64,000 bases of DNA from Strobilurus pachycystidiatus (taxonomy: Eukaryota > Basidiomycota > Agaricomycetes > Agaricales > Physalacriaceae), in assembly GCA_019915135.1 (NCBI GenBank), contig JAHLMK010000019.1:496001-560000 (forward strand), in the 5' to 3' direction. Shown one piece after another: positions 1 to 10,406 of this stretch. A model generated the notes under the pieces. It searched no databases, had not been told where the DNA came from, and worked only from the letters and a program-made list of their open reading frames with translations. Every line of letters starts with the position of its first letter. Within the stretch, counting starts at the first letter, position 1. The position numbers and the translations under genes were made by a program.

Positions 1-774
1 GTGTTCAGGCTCTGGGCCCGTGTAATGATGTGGGTAAGGCTCGCTCACAATCTCTGCGTCCTTAAGAAGAGTGAGTCGGCGTAGGCGAAGGAAGGGATGG
101 TCCATGAGTTTTGTCATGTCATTGTAAGACAAACCAGATTCAAGATTCCTCCAGCGAGAAGCGCTGAGATGGAGCATAGGGAACAAATGGTCAATAAGAC
201 CGCTCGTCATGGAGTCGATGATGTGGAGGTACAGCTCGCATTGCTTTGATCTCTGAAGGTACAAGCCGAGCCTGTATTGAATGCGCGAGATACGCTGCAT
301 CGTGTGCAAGGAAACGTCTAATTTGAGAGAAGACCACAACCTCGGCGACGCAAGTGCCACATCCCTCCAACGAGCACAGACCGTCGTCAGAGTCCACGGT
401 GCCAGTTCCGGATCAAGAGAGTCAGTGTGTTCGTCAGTCCTCTCCCAGTCGGGAAGACAGTGGCCGAAAATCTCCAGCAAAACATCGGATGGAAGCGAGC
501 GCATCGGGTGGAGCAGCGCGTTGTTGCACTGGAGAGTGCGATCGACCTCTTCGCGAAAATCTCGAAGCACAGCCAAAGTCTGCTCCGCCATCGCGATCTT
601 CTCGTCGATATCTCGGAGCGCGTCACGACAGTCGCAGACATTGTGGCGAAGCCCGATCAGCTCGGCGTCAAGCGGAGGCTCATTTCGGCGAAGTAGATAT
701 TGGAGACGGTCGGTAGGTTTGGAGATATGAGGTAGAACGGAGAGGGAGGCGCAGTTGGGGCATTGAGGTGTCAT
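1..774 (-). CDS. F-box protein, 3' end beyond window
   Basis: An uninterrupted reading frame of 258 codons runs from an ATG at 774 to the window edge, so the C-terminus is missing. Residues about 20-75 are a heptad-like charged helix. An F-box-type core follows around residues 85-100 (SLPSDVLLEIFGHCLP), then the usual Agaricomycete continuation: PWTLTTVCARWRDVALASP, then LWSSL. This layout (N-terminal Cys pair, coiled coil, F-box, later leucine-rich stretch) is typical of the large F-box families of mushrooms, which recruit substrates to SCF ubiquitin ligases through Skp1. The leucine-rich substrate-binding part is only just starting where the window ends. No break or intron is visible. The substrate is unknown. 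Confidence 0.85.
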   Translation of the reverse strand, partial: MTPQCPNCASLSVLPHISKPTDRLQYLLRRNEPPLDAELIGLRHNVCDCRDALRDIDEKIAMAEQTLAVLRDFREEVDRTLQCNNALLHPMRSLPSDVLLEIFGHCLPDWERTDEHTDSLDPELAPWTLTTVCARWRDVALASPRLWSSLKLDVSLHTMQRISRIQYRLGLYLQRSKQCELYLHIIDSMTSGLIDHLFPMLHLSASRWRNLESGLSYNDMTKLMDHPFLRLRRLTLLKDAEIVSEPYPHHYTGPEPEH

Positions 775-1621
775 ATTGTGGCTCATTGGAGCTGTTGGCG
801 ATTCGAGGCGGGAGTCACGGAACGTCTAAGCCTTAGAGGTGTGTCGCCTATGTGTCGTCAGGTCAGCAGAGACAAACAAAGCCAGCAATTAGATCGTACT
901 ATGCTCAGCAGAGCTATCGTAACAAGAAGTGTGGCGTTTCAAGATACGTTTCCGAGGATGAACTCGAAAGAATGCTGAAATCCGGGAGAACAGGGTTTTC
1001 ACGAAGACAGATCCTAAGCAAGAGGGTGTTATGCAGTGGCTCGAGGAAGGAGACAGGTACAAAAGCGAGTAACAGTGATGGCCCAAGAACAAGGAGGAGG
1101 AACCACGTGGTACCAGCAACTCTCAGCGAACCACCATCATCAGAATTTGACAAGCGAAGTCAAACTTGCTACCTTGCTCGAGTCCTCGTGTAACTTCTCA
1201 CTGCGATACCTCGCGGATACACGGTCTTGCTTGCTTTTGACAGTCAATCTCTCACTGAGAACGTGTATGACTATGAGTAATCTCGGATTGACCTGACCAC
1301 GTCTTCGTGAGTTTCCCAGTTGCCTTTTGAATCATTGTACTTGTGTACCCTCCCTTCCGATCTGTGTGGCAGTAGACCTCTGACTCGGAGTATTCGAGAA
1401 ATACCTGACAACTAATCTATCGCTGAGAATCAGAATCTCATCGAAGAGCTCATACATACAGCCAGTGTTTTGGACCGCATCGGATTGCGTACCATAAGTT
1501 TTTACCTCAATAGGTTATAGGTCAAAAGTGCCTCCTTCGTGCGTGCTTGGAAGTTCGAATGAAGATGCATACACTGTCATAATGATACACGACTTAACCT
1601 ACTCCGAAGCAAGGCATCCCA
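775..1621. other. intergenic, nothing recognised
   Basis: Between the F-box start and the lipase stop only short overlapping frames occur. None has a convincing composition or recognisable motif. It should contain the F-box gene promoter and the lipase 3' untranslated region. Confidence 0.5.
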
Positions 1622-2861
1622 TCACACATGCGTTCGAATGAACTCAGCCACATCTACCACCATCTTTTCCCGTATACCATCCGGCTCGTTATGCAGCTCG
1701 TGGTACCCTCCCTAGTAACATAGCTTTTCTTCAGTAAATATTCCGTGTGTGTGTGGCGGATTCAACTTGAACTTACGGGATACGCGACGAACATCTTATC
1801 ATTAGCGGGGAGCTTATCAAAGAGTGCTAGGGCATTGACGAACGAGTTCACCTGAATGAACGAGAGAGGAGATCAACTACTGGAGCCCATGGGAAGACGG
1901 GGGGTACGACGTACTGGATCGACTGTACCGTGCAAGAACAGGACCTGCTCCGAGTCGAATTTGCATCAACGCGAAGGTCACTGTGGAGTGAACTCATTGA
2001 CTTACGGGCGTCTTCTCCGGCCAGTGCACATACACAGAGTCTAACAGTTTCTTCCCCTGTGGAGGAAGCGTCAAACAGACGTACTACTGTTCGACGAAAG
2101 GTGGAAACATACGTTCTCCAACATATAGTACATCCCACACAAACTCCCAGGCGTCCTGATCAATGGATCCAAGAGGTATTCGGCGTTCGTCTCTGGGTTC
2201 CTTGACAGATCCTAGGATTTACATTGATTGTCAATGACACCACCGGAACCGGGAAGCCCCGCAGACTCACCTCGGGTGACCGGGTCTATTCCTCACGGGA
2301 TACAAAACCCACGGGAAGACCTTGATGAACTGCCGTATGAGGTACATCGCGAAGGCGGGAAGAGGCGGTTTCGTGAGGGTGATGCACGGACTGCCGGCTA
2401 TCACGCCTGCGATTACTGCACTCGGGTGTCGAGTGGGGTCGCACATCAGACCGAGAGCTAAGCCGCCGCCCTATCGGAGTATGAGTATGTGCCCTTACTA
2501 CGAGCAACCGGTAGGATCCCACCGTAGACGCCCCCATAGTGAACAAAGGCACCCCGGGGAACGCGGCGTGCGCCTGCTCGATTGCCCATGCGAAATCGTC
2601 AAGCTGTTCCGGCCAGTACGTCTTACCGTACCTCGAGGTGGGACTCTTGAACTCGTCGTCGAAAGCGGTGCGCCCGTACCCGCGCATGTCGAATGCAAAC
2701 ACTGCTATGCCGTGGGAGTGTGCGGCGCCGTGTAGGAAGACGAGGACGGCAATGGGGGTGGAGTCTACAGGTGTGTACAGCCGGGTGTATAATTGCGTGT
2801 CTTGCGGGCCTGTGCGCCAGCTTTCGACGTAGCCTGGACGAGGTGTGGTGGTAGAGCTCAT
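1622..2861 (-). pseudogene. decayed monoacylglycerol lipase-like alpha/beta hydrolase
   Basis: Exons of a monoacylglycerol-lipase (YJU3/MGL-type serine hydrolase) can be followed from the ATG at 2861 to a TGA at 1622. The introns have good GT-AG ends and are about 45-110 bp, for example 2212-2270. Recognisable blocks are VLVFLHG (oxyanion region), GIAVFAFDMRGYGRT, the acid-bearing VLFLHGTVDPVNSF and the histidine-bearing GGYHELHNEPDG. In working family members these supply the triad that cleaves monoacylglycerols. Three faults are visible. About 20 residues are missing right after the HG. The nucleophile elbow, normally GHSMGG, reads GASTVG. The frame shifts near 2440-2460 before the block GVIAGSPCITLTKPP. 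The join at the intron after RNRPGHP is also out of phase. I read it as a recently inactivated gene; assembly errors could explain the shift but not the lost elbow. Confidence 0.75.
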
Positions 2862-3332
2862 GTGAGATTTAGACAAAAAGTCAGACAGCCTAACAGTCAA
2901 GTTGTAGTTTATCAGAAAGAAAGGAGACCCGACGGAGACCGACGGCCTTGCCGACGGCACCGAACAACGCTCACAAATAAGCGAATGTGGGCGCAGATGG
3001 GCATGGTCAGGTCTTAGACCGATGATCTGAATCAGACATCTCATCCACACATCTCTGTACGCTGCATGGCGAGATAATCTAAGGTAGTCATTATCACGAG
3101 GCAATTCCTTGGACAACAACCAGCAAATGTTAATGAAGAACTACCATCAAAGTGCGTTGAAGTAGAGCGTCGGTGGGTCTGCAGGCGAAGTTGGATCGTG
3201 ATTACTTCTTCGCCGACTGCCGAAATGTATAAGACTGATGCATATCGCCGCGCTATCAAGTAGCTCAAAGGTGACGGAATAGGGCACGAAGATTTTCATG
3301 TGGGGTCCAGTCTCGTTCTAAAGAACTTCTGC
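2862..3332. other. intergenic, nothing recognised
   Basis: Upstream region of the lipase remnant up to the target duplication of the first MITE. No gene or motif is supported. Confidence 0.5.
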
Positions 3333-3340
3333 TTGGTGAA

Positions 3341-3802
3341 TAGACATGACCACGAATAAGGAGTAAAGGAGAATATTCATGAATATATTCTTAATCTTAT
3401 TCATGAATATGAATATGACGAATATATTATATTCGTGAATAAGAATAAGTTGACGAATATAGAATATGAACCTTCAAGTTCACATAATCCTCAACTTATT
3501 CATGAATGTCTGACAATACTGAATTATCAGTACTAAAGACAAGTTTATGATAAATTTAGATGCTGTTTGAATGATTTATAGGTCATTCAATAACTTTAAC
3601 TGTGATCTTGAGTGACATTGAGATGATTATACTCGTATATTCGTGAATATTCATGAATAAAAGCGAAATATTTGCAGTGAAGATTAAGTTGACGAATAAG
3701 ATTAAGAGTATATTCATGAATAACAATTATGACCCTTGGAGGGGGGATTATTCGTGTGCATGAATAAGAATATACTCGAATATATATTCGTGGACATCTC
3801 TA
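3341..3802. mobile_element. hAT-type MITE, GAATA variant (MITE-A)
   Basis: A 462-bp non-autonomous element. It is flanked by a perfect 8-bp target duplication TTGGTGAA (3333-3340 and 3803-3810). The terminal inverted repeats are TAGACATGACCACGAATA and, reading inward from the right, TAGAGATGTCCACGAATA. An 8-bp duplication with TA-R-starting ends fits the hAT superfamily. Both subterminal thirds are packed with GAATA and its complement TATTC, often as small palindromes such as ATTCATGAAT, around an AT-rich core with no coding potential. The ends match those of the elements at 51987-52459 and, more weakly, 11456-11894. Confidence 0.85.
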
Positions 3803-4020
3803 TTGGTGAAAGATACCGAGATGGCACATGAGCTACAGTATCAGAGCAAGGGGTAGTGAAGAAATACGAGCGTGCTGGTGTTGAGGGATCCGATTCGATG
3901 CGACATTTCGAGATTGCCAAGGGCGACGAGAGGGAGAACGGGTTCCAGCGTAAAGAAAAGATGATATGGCGAGTAGGGAATGACGTATGTATGGACAGGT
4001 CGGAGAGAGGTTGCCATAGT

Positions 4021-4447
4021 AGGCCCCCGGACGCTCCCGCCAACGATTGTCGACAAAATACCCTTGATTTTGGCCAAAAATCTGCTAAGGCCTGGAGGAA
4101 AAATCTGCTAACTTCGACAGTGACAGTGACGCCACGTGCTAAAATGTCACTTCTTTTGCGCCACAGATTAAAAGTTTCCCTCAATCTTGCCTCTGAATGG
4201 AATTTTGACCTGATCCGAGATCCATGCCGCTGATTTTCGCTCATGATCTGATTCCAAAAGCTCTGAATCTTGACTGACTCAGTCTGTACCAGCAGATCGG
4301 GTATCGTGCCGTCAAATCTGCTAACTATCGACAGTGATTAGACCTTCGAGGCCTCAAATCTGCCTAAATCCGACAGTGAAACCCGTTTTTTTGCTCCCAA
4401 AAATCTGCTGAAATCCGACAATCGTTGGCAGAAGCGTCCGGGGGCCT
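4021..4447. mobile_element. hAT-type MITE with 31-bp inverted ends (MITE-D)
   Basis: A 427-bp element between perfect 8-bp duplications GCCATAGT (4013-4020 and 4448-4455). The inverted ends are about 31 bp long with three mismatches, starting AGGCCCCCGGACGC. Inside are at least four copies of a motif like AAATCTGCTAA followed at short distance by CGACAGTGA, candidate transposase binding sites. It has no coding capacity. It lies only 218 bp from MITE-A and belongs to a different terminal family. Confidence 0.8.
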
Positions 4448-4546
4448 GCCATAGTCTATAGATATGATGGAAGGGCACCAGGAAGGGCGATGAGCCAGAA
4501 ATGTTAGGCGAGAGTGGAATAAGGGTGACGGAATCCAGATGCTCGC

Positions 4547-5068
4547 CTAGGACGACGTCGACGCTATTTGTGGACTGAGGATTGTCGTCGCCAACCGGGG
4601 CGGTTTACGAGAGCGTGGTCCTGCCTCGGTCGGTCGCGCAATCTCCAGCGTGGCATCCTCCGGAACGTCCGACTGGTCCTTCGAGGGCAGCGCGATGGGG
4701 TCCCGCACATAGTCCAGCACGCGCTCCTCCGGCGGCTTCCTCTGCGCCGCTTTCTTGTTTACTGCGAAGCACTTGCCCCTCCCCTTGCTCGCTACTGCCT
4801 TTCTCTGCAGGCGCAGCGCCATCTCCTGCGGCGGCGCCCGCTCTACAAAGCGCGAGACGGTCGTTACGTCGCGCTGATCGTCCCAGGAGACAGACTCGTG
4901 CGTCGTGAATGTGCCGTCGTTGTTGAAGGCGATGGTGACGGTGCCTTCCGCGTCAATGCGTTGCGTCCGGATCCCGGCTTTCTTGCGCTTCTTGCGGTGC
5001 TGGTGTCCTTTGGCGCGAGCGAAGAGAGAGCTGCCAGCCGGAATGGATGGCGTTCGGCGTTGCATCAA
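4547..5068 (-). CDS. small basic protein of unknown function
   Basis: A 173-residue single-exon frame from an ATG at 5068. It begins with a short proline/serine stretch and a strong basic cluster (HRKKRKKAG, residues about 23-31) that could be a nuclear localisation signal. A plausible beta-rich segment follows (VTIAFNNDGTFTTHE), then a charged, low-complexity C-terminus. GC-rich third positions agree with host coding sequence. I do not recognise the family. Downstream lies MITE-D; upstream, divergent space to tRNA-Gly. The opposite strand is also open over much of this length, so codon statistics would help to confirm the strand. Confidence 0.55.
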   Translation of the reverse strand: MMQRRTPSIPAGSSLFARAKGHQHRKKRKKAGIRTQRIDAEGTVTIAFNNDGTFTTHESVSWDDQRDVTTVSRFVERAPPQEMALRLQRKAVASKGRGKCFAVNKKAAQRKPPEERVLDYVRDPIALPSKDQSDVPEDATLEIARPTEAGPRSRKPPRLATTILSPQIASTSS

Positions 5069-5439
5069 ACGACGGAAAGGATTGATCGAAATTGAAGTTG
5101 GAGGGAAGAAGTCAAGTTCATCTATGTACCTGGCTTGAGATCTTAATAGAGTCGCTTGCTCTAGAGTTCAAGATTCAAGAATAAAGATTCAAGCGGCAAT
5201 AAAGGTCCTGAATCCTGAATCCTGAAAGAACTTGGAACTTGGAAGTTGAAAAAATAAATGTCAATTGCCCTTTTGCAAGGGAAAAAGTTGAACATTGACA
5301 TACCTCTGCTATTCGTACGTGTCCCTCCATAAACAGCAACAGAAAAATAAAATCTACACACAGAAATACGTATAAATACAACATTGTGAAAAATAGCAAA
5401 GTTCGTAATCCATAATCCATATAACCGAACAAGAGATCA

Positions 5440-5521
5440 TGCATTAAGAGGGAATCGAACCCTCGGCGGGTCGAACCGCACATTGTGGCAACGACCCAGG
5501 TTACCACTACCCCATTAATGC
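5440..5521 (-). tRNA. tRNA-Gly(GCC) with an intron
   Basis: On the minus strand the sequence folds into a full cloverleaf. The 7-bp acceptor stem is perfect (GCATTAA with TTAATGC, discriminator A). The D arm is GGGT/ACCT, the anticodon stem GGTCG/CGACC, and the T stem GAGGG/CCCTC with loop TTCGATT. The anticodon loop starts TTGCCA, giving anticodon GCC. About 11 extra bases after position 37 are best read as a small intron at the standard place. A run of five T lies about 45 nt downstream on the minus strand as a possible Pol III terminator. Confidence 0.9.
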
Positions 5522-6037
5522 ATGCTTTGTTGTTATAGTCTACATTTCTTCACTTACATCGGTTCCCCAAAAGGATCGAGGGAACATCTTGCTCTCATAT
5601 TTATACTACACTTCGGACTGACTGGCGATTTCCTGAGACTCCAGTGCTCTCAAATCCTCCACCGTCCCCCAGCCAGCCCGCCCCATCCTTCCACTTCTCA
5701 CTCTCCACCCCAAGTGCTGAATGTCCTACTTACCTCAGTCTGAATGACTGGGCTCAGATGATTATTTGGGCTAGCTATCGCGGATGTCAAGGCGGACTCG
5801 GATCCGAGGTTAAGAAGTTGACGGCGTCACTTAGCGACTCTAGAGCCCATGCGAAGTTGATTTAACTTGATGCCTGGATGGTGGGCCCAATGCAGCGAGG
5901 GCAGGCGTAAGGCCTGAATCTAGCTTGGATCACTTGAGTGCGACGACAAGAAAGGAGTTCCAATACGAAGTTCAAGCCTAAGTAAAAGGGTAACGGTCTA
6001 CTTGAGAAGGTTCGCTACAGCCTACCGTTAATTGAGC
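5522..6037. other. intergenic, nothing recognised
   Basis: Spacer between tRNA-Gly and the GST 3' end. Short frames only, with no motif. Confidence 0.5.
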
Positions 6038-6851
6038 CTAAGCTTTGATGAATTCGTATGGCTTCAGGGCCTCCAACAACTTGCCCCACCTTCCTCCATC
6101 CCACTCCGCCATATCCTTCCACTCTTCGCTGTCCGCTCCGAACCCAGTCCGAACCCACAGCACCCATCCGGCAATCTGCATATCCGCGAACGACAACTTG
6201 TCCCCAGTGACGAACGTGTTGCCTCCAATCCACTTGGCGACCTCGCCAAAGCTCGCCTTCACCTTTGCCCACTCCTCCCTGCGCTTGTCTCCCTGGGGGT
6301 TTAGCACCTCGAGAGTGACGCCAAACTGCCCCTCACGATAGTTTCTGAAGAACGGCTGGCTGGCAGGGTTCAGCCGCCCGTGCATCGCGGGTATACCGAA
6401 CTGGTAGAGACTGCCGAGTTTGGCGTGGAAGGCGTCGCCGAAGACGTCGTGCAGGACGTAAGAGTCAGTCTTGTCCCCGAGAGGGAAGAGCCTTGGCGTG
6501 TCGGGGTAGGTGGCGTCGAGGTACTTGGCGATGGCGACCGAGTCGGAGATGACCGCGCCAGTGGTGGCGTCGTGAATGAGTGGGAGGGTATAGTACGGAG
6601 TCCCATCGACCTCGCTGAAAGCAGCAGGGATGTTGAAGTTCTCGTAGACCGATTTGATATCCGGGAACTCGACGAGGACAGTCTTGTATTCGAGTTTCTT
6701 ATAGTTCAGAGCATATCTATGGGTTGGTATCAGTGTTCTGTACAGAAGACCATGAGCAGACGCGTTACCTGATCTTCCAGCAGTTGGGACTGGGAGAGAA
6801 CGACCCGGGAAGGGAGGAAGGGATGTCATAGAAGGTGATAGCGGGAGCCAT
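6038..6851 (-). CDS. glutathione S-transferase-like protein
   Basis: Two exons (6851-6769 and 6716-6038) joined over a 52-bp intron give about 253 residues. The start used is the ATG at 6851, whose exon reads MAPAITFYDIPSSLPG and then PNCWKIR, the usual thioredoxin-fold opening of fungal GSTs. The longer unspliced frame beginning further upstream is not a protein start. Residues 29-105 complete the N-terminal domain: YALNYKKLEYKTVLVEFPDI, the cis-Pro strand YYTLPLIHD, and SDSVAIAKYLDATYP, the glutathione-contacting Ser/helix. The rest is the all-helical C-terminal domain. The likely role is glutathione conjugation or redox detoxification in the cytosol; the substrate cannot be told. All key blocks look intact. 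Confidence 0.88.
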
Positions 6852-7510
6852 TGGTCTTTGATGTAGTTCAGTAACAGAAACAAAAGAGGTTGCAGGTGTT
6901 GAAGACCTTCTACCATTTCAAAGTGTCTTTTATAGCTGCAGCTACCTACCCATCATAGGTAGCCCGCCCAGACCGACAGCTGCCCGAGCCTTAGTGATCC
7001 ATCCCCAGCGAAGTTGCGCTACCGCTTGGTAGATCATGTGTCTTGAGAACTGATTCATCAGCACTAGTGATGCGAACACTCAAACACTTTCTAAATAGCG
7101 TTATCACTGACCCAGGATTAGCAGCGACCTGACAAAGACGTTACGATTTGCATTATAAGCACCTTCCATTTGTCGTTATCCGAGTTCCAGGGTAGCAGTC
7201 GAGGTCGCACCTGACAAAGATGTTACGAGTTGCTTCAATTGTCCCATGTCGTCGAGACCGCCTTCGCAATGACTGTGAGAGACGGAGGTGCCTGTCAGCC
7301 TGACAAGAACATGCCAAATCGAGTTTTACTTCTCCGGTCGTCGAGACCGCCGCCATCCACAAGCGCGCAGAATTAAACGCGCCGTCGACATCGCTATCCT
7401 CTTTCCTGGAACTCCAAGGGGCTGCGAAGACAAAGGGAGTAGAGGTTTATTGGCGTCGGGTATCTCTGGGTACAGCACACATAGTGTCAAATTCCTAGGT
7501 CTTGGAAACA
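6852..7510. repeat. intergenic with imperfect tandem units
   Basis: About 7120-7350 contains two to three degenerate copies of a unit of roughly 75-90 bp. The phrase CTGACAAAGAYGTTACGA occurs near 7132 and 7208, a weaker relative near 7299, and GTCGTCGAGACCGCC occurs near 7250 and 7337. Otherwise this is the GST promoter side; no gene is seen. Confidence 0.5.
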
Positions 7511-8749
7511 TCAAGCGCCTGTCATACTGGTATCGGCAAGCGATTGGGCCGCAACCTCTGCATCGTTAGGATACAGCTGCGGCAGATATGTCCCCAGCCC
7601 CATACCCCTCTCAGACGTAAACTGCCGCAGGACTTCATATACTTGTTCATACGTGGCCGTGCGATCCTGGCAGATAGCTTCGATCGACGCCAGGTCTTTC
7701 ATGAGCGACGCTCCGATGTCCATCTTAGCTGTAATTATATCCACATTGGAAGTGATTCGAAAGTAAGTGGAAGACGGAACGTACCAATCGCCATATATTT
7801 CCGTTCCTTCAAAAAGGATGCGATATACCAATTGAACGCGCCTTGATATGTCAAGGTCGACGGTCCGGAGAGCACGCCGCATAAAACGTCCCGCGCCAGG
7901 ACCATGTCGTGAAAGGTGGTGTCCTGAAGAAAGTATATACTGTCCTGCTTGTCCTGGTCGAACGAGATCCACCGACGTAAGGGACGAGGTAACGCTTCGT
8001 GGTCGCTCTCGCTGTGGTTGGCGTGGAGGAATGCGTAATACGGTCTGGAAGATGTCGTAAAGCAGAGCAACCTCGCGCTCTGGCGTGGGTCGCCAGTGCC
8101 GGAAAGGCGGACCGGGCGGAGCAACAGACTGTATGAAGGTGAAGGGCGGGAAACCGATGAAAGCGCGCAGCATGTTGCTGAGATCCGCGGCAGCAACGAA
8201 CGTATTGTTTGGCGCGCCGTCTTCCAGCATCGCCCGGACTTCGCCGAGTAGAGTGCTCATGAGCATGTTTTTCTCATTCGAGAACGCGAGAATACGTATT
8301 GCACATTGCGACGCTATCGTCGTCCGGAGCTGCCACCGAATGTACTTCGCCTTGTTGATGTGCATCTCCCAGCGGCGGGCATAGTCGATGAAGAGCACTT
8401 GTTCGCGTATAGTGAGGAGGTTTGTGATGAGGGCGAAAAGCTGAGGGTGCATGGCAGCGTTGGGAGCGGAGGCGAGATCTTGACAGACGATGTATAAGGA
8501 GAGAAGGCGGTGGCGCAAGGCAAAGACACTGTCGGGGACTTTGTCGAGGTGCGCCTGGTTGAGTGGGATGAAGCAGTCGTGGATGAGGGCAATCATGATT
8601 TCGACTGCTTCGACACTGGTTCCCTCCGTGATGACATGCTGCTGGCCGATGGGTACGTCGGTGATGGGCTCCTGGAGAGAGGAATATATCTTGGAGGGTT
8701 CCCCTAAATTGGTGAAACCGGAGAAGGAAGAATTTGCGGAAGAGGTCAT
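7511..8749 (-). CDS. unknown protein, frame broken near 8040
   Basis: From an ATG at 8749 the frame encodes about 235 residues of mostly helical sequence (for example DCFIPLNQAHLDKVPDSVFA, then RRWEMHINKAKYIRWQL). Near 8037-8043 the sensible protein moves to another frame, YYAFLHANHSESDHEALP, and runs to KERKYMAIG. A 56-bp intron (7729-7784) follows, then the last exon ends AAQSLADTSMTGA at 7511. One extra base would explain the jump, so this is either a pseudogene, a sequencing error or an unusual junction. I do not recognise the family. No signal peptide or membrane span is evident. Confidence 0.6.
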   Translation of the reverse strand: MTSSANSSFSGFTNLGEPSKIYSSLQEPITDVPIGQQHVITEGTSVEAVEIMIALIHDCFIPLNQAHLDKVPDSVFALRHRLLSLYIVCQDLASAPNAAMHPQLFALITNLLTIREQVLFIDYARRWEMHINKAKYIRWQLRTTIASQCAIRILAFSNEKNMLMSTLLGEVRAMLEDGAPNNTFVAAADLSNMLRAFIGFPPFTFIQSVAPPGPPFRHWRPTPEREVALLYDIFQTVLRIPPRQPQRERPRSVTSSLTSVDLVRPGQAGQYILSSGHHLSRHGPGAGRFMRRALRTVDLDISRRVQLVYRILFEGTEIYGDWYVPSSTYFRITSNVDIITAKMDIGASLMKDLASIEAICQDRTATYEQVYEVLRQFTSERGMGLGTYLPQLYPNDAEVAAQSLADTSMTGA

Positions 8750-9870
8750 GATATGTTGATTGGGTTGCTGATTCGGTTTCAAAGGAAACGGAAGCTGATA
8801 TATTCGTCAGTACTTTTATTCGGAGGTTTGATGGGCGGCAAGCTTACCTATGCCAGAAAACAATAAATGTTATTGTTCGCGGCCTCGCCCTTCCAGGAGC
8901 CTACGCGGAAGGACAATGGGGGAGATATACTGTCATCCGGATGGCTGTTCCCCGAGACGTTTGGGTAATTGTTGGATACAAGACCTTCGAGCCTCATAAG
9001 CACAATAGGACGGTCAGAGAACGAACGAACGAACCTCATACCTTGCTCGTATCATGTATACATCCCTGCCGGTTGAATGTTGGCTTTCTCATTTGTCTAG
9101 AAGACGGTCGGGGTTCATGCAGGAAACGAAGGAAATCGAAACAGACATACGAGGGAGTATCTGAACAGCTCTTGACCGAAACTGGCCCGCTTTCATAGAC
9201 GCCACCTCCAAGATTCGGGAAGACAGGACCACGTCAGCGAGGATTTTCTGGATGAGGACGCGGGCAGGTCGTTGGAATTGGAGCAGAATCGATTGTGACC
9301 GTCCCGGACGATGTTGACTGGCCAACCGCCAGATTGACGGCGAATCCTCTACGTCCCACAAAGAGTCTGAGGCGCAGATATTGATGCTGAGCGCTGATGG
9401 GGTGATGGGCTGACTGACTGCTAGTGTCAGGTAGAGAAGCCATATACGCTTGAACACGCACCATATTTCTACCCTTCTAGGTTTTGCTTTGCGGCGAGAC
9501 CGAAGACAACTCAGAGGTTGCGACATCATGATCATCGGACGATGTGAGCTCAAAACGAGGAACGTCGGCGAGGCAGACAGGCGGGAGAAGGGCAGTAAAC
9601 CGAGGTCGCAGTAAGAGGCAAGAGCATTCGGCTAATGCCGATGTCATCCCGCCTCTTGTCCAAAGCAGCGATCAACATTCTCGTGTACTAATGACATTTT
9701 GAGGGCCTTTGGTAACTCAAACGAGAACGGGAGGAAGAATTGCAGCTTGTATGTCCAACTTCTACCGGACATCTGATGATCTACAATAATGAGTTACCTT
9801 TCCGTCAAAGTGTGCTTGTCTAATCTCTAGCTAACCTCCCCTTCAGTGGTATCGGCCGCCGGTTTGTATT
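8750..9870. other. no confident gene
   Basis: Several frames of 60-150 codons overlap on both strands. The longest (minus, 9089-9553) has a hydrophobic stretch IWLLYLTLAVSQPITPSAL and could be a decayed exon of the membrane-protein gene to its right, but nothing connects them clearly. Confidence 0.35.
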
Positions 9871-10406
9871 TCATACGATGGTTTCACTCGATGCATCCAT
9901 TTCTACCCACTGAGCCGCCGTGGTGGAATCTGGGGACCTTGCAAGCACGCCACTTGATGACGGAGGAGTGTCCTCGCCTTGCTCTACGCGCGAGACACGG
10001 AACGTGATATTGGCAGTGGTCTTGGAGTAGTACGAGGACATTTGAGACTCGGCGTCGGCCTTAACTGATACCAATACAACAATGAGCGTTGGAATGATGC
10101 CCTGCATCCCAAACATTAGGCAATGGAAACATCAGGGGAGACAAATGGACTCTGGAGTCTGGACGGACCGTGACTTGAGCGATGCTGTCGACAACGATCA
10201 CATAGGCGGGATGTCCAAGAATGGCCATAGCCATGAAGATGACCCAGAAGATCAAGTAGAGGAGACCAGATTCGATGATGATGAGCATGATGCAGAGGTA
10301 TTTCTTCCCCGACAAACTCTTGAGATTCGCTTTTTGTAACATGCGCCAGTGATACCTGTAGCGAAACGTCACCGCTAGCTGGAAGGGGAGGGAATTCACT
10401 ACCCAC
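9871..10406 (-). pseudogene. 3' exons of a multi-pass membrane protein
   Basis: Minus-strand pieces encode a hydrophobic pair: YLCIMLIIIESGLLYLIFWV, and GMQGIIPTLIVVLVSVKA. The second is followed by a polar tail ending SSETIV at 9871. Between them an exon reads GHPAYVIVVDSIAQVT. The order helix, short loop, helix ending IQGIxPTLIIVRV, then a hydrophilic tail resembles the C-terminal third of the large Agaricomycete seven-helix family often annotated DUF6533/DUF6534-like. The N-terminal exons are absent because the Copia 5' LTR starts at 10407, so the gene is probably truncated. The exact splice sites are not certain. Confidence 0.45.

Noticed and set aside
281..730. Plus-strand frames opposite the first F-box gene
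   Set aside because: Arg/Ser-rich shadows of the minus-strand gene, with no motif of their own.
3360..3800. Satellite or CRISPR-like array from the GAATA repeats
   Set aside because: Repeats are irregular, short and palindromic, confined between inverted ends and an 8-bp duplication; this is a eukaryotic MITE.
5440..5521. tRNA-Gly as the primer for the Ty3/TRIM elements
   Set aside because: Its 3' end (TTAATGCA) does not pair with TGGAGCCCACC.
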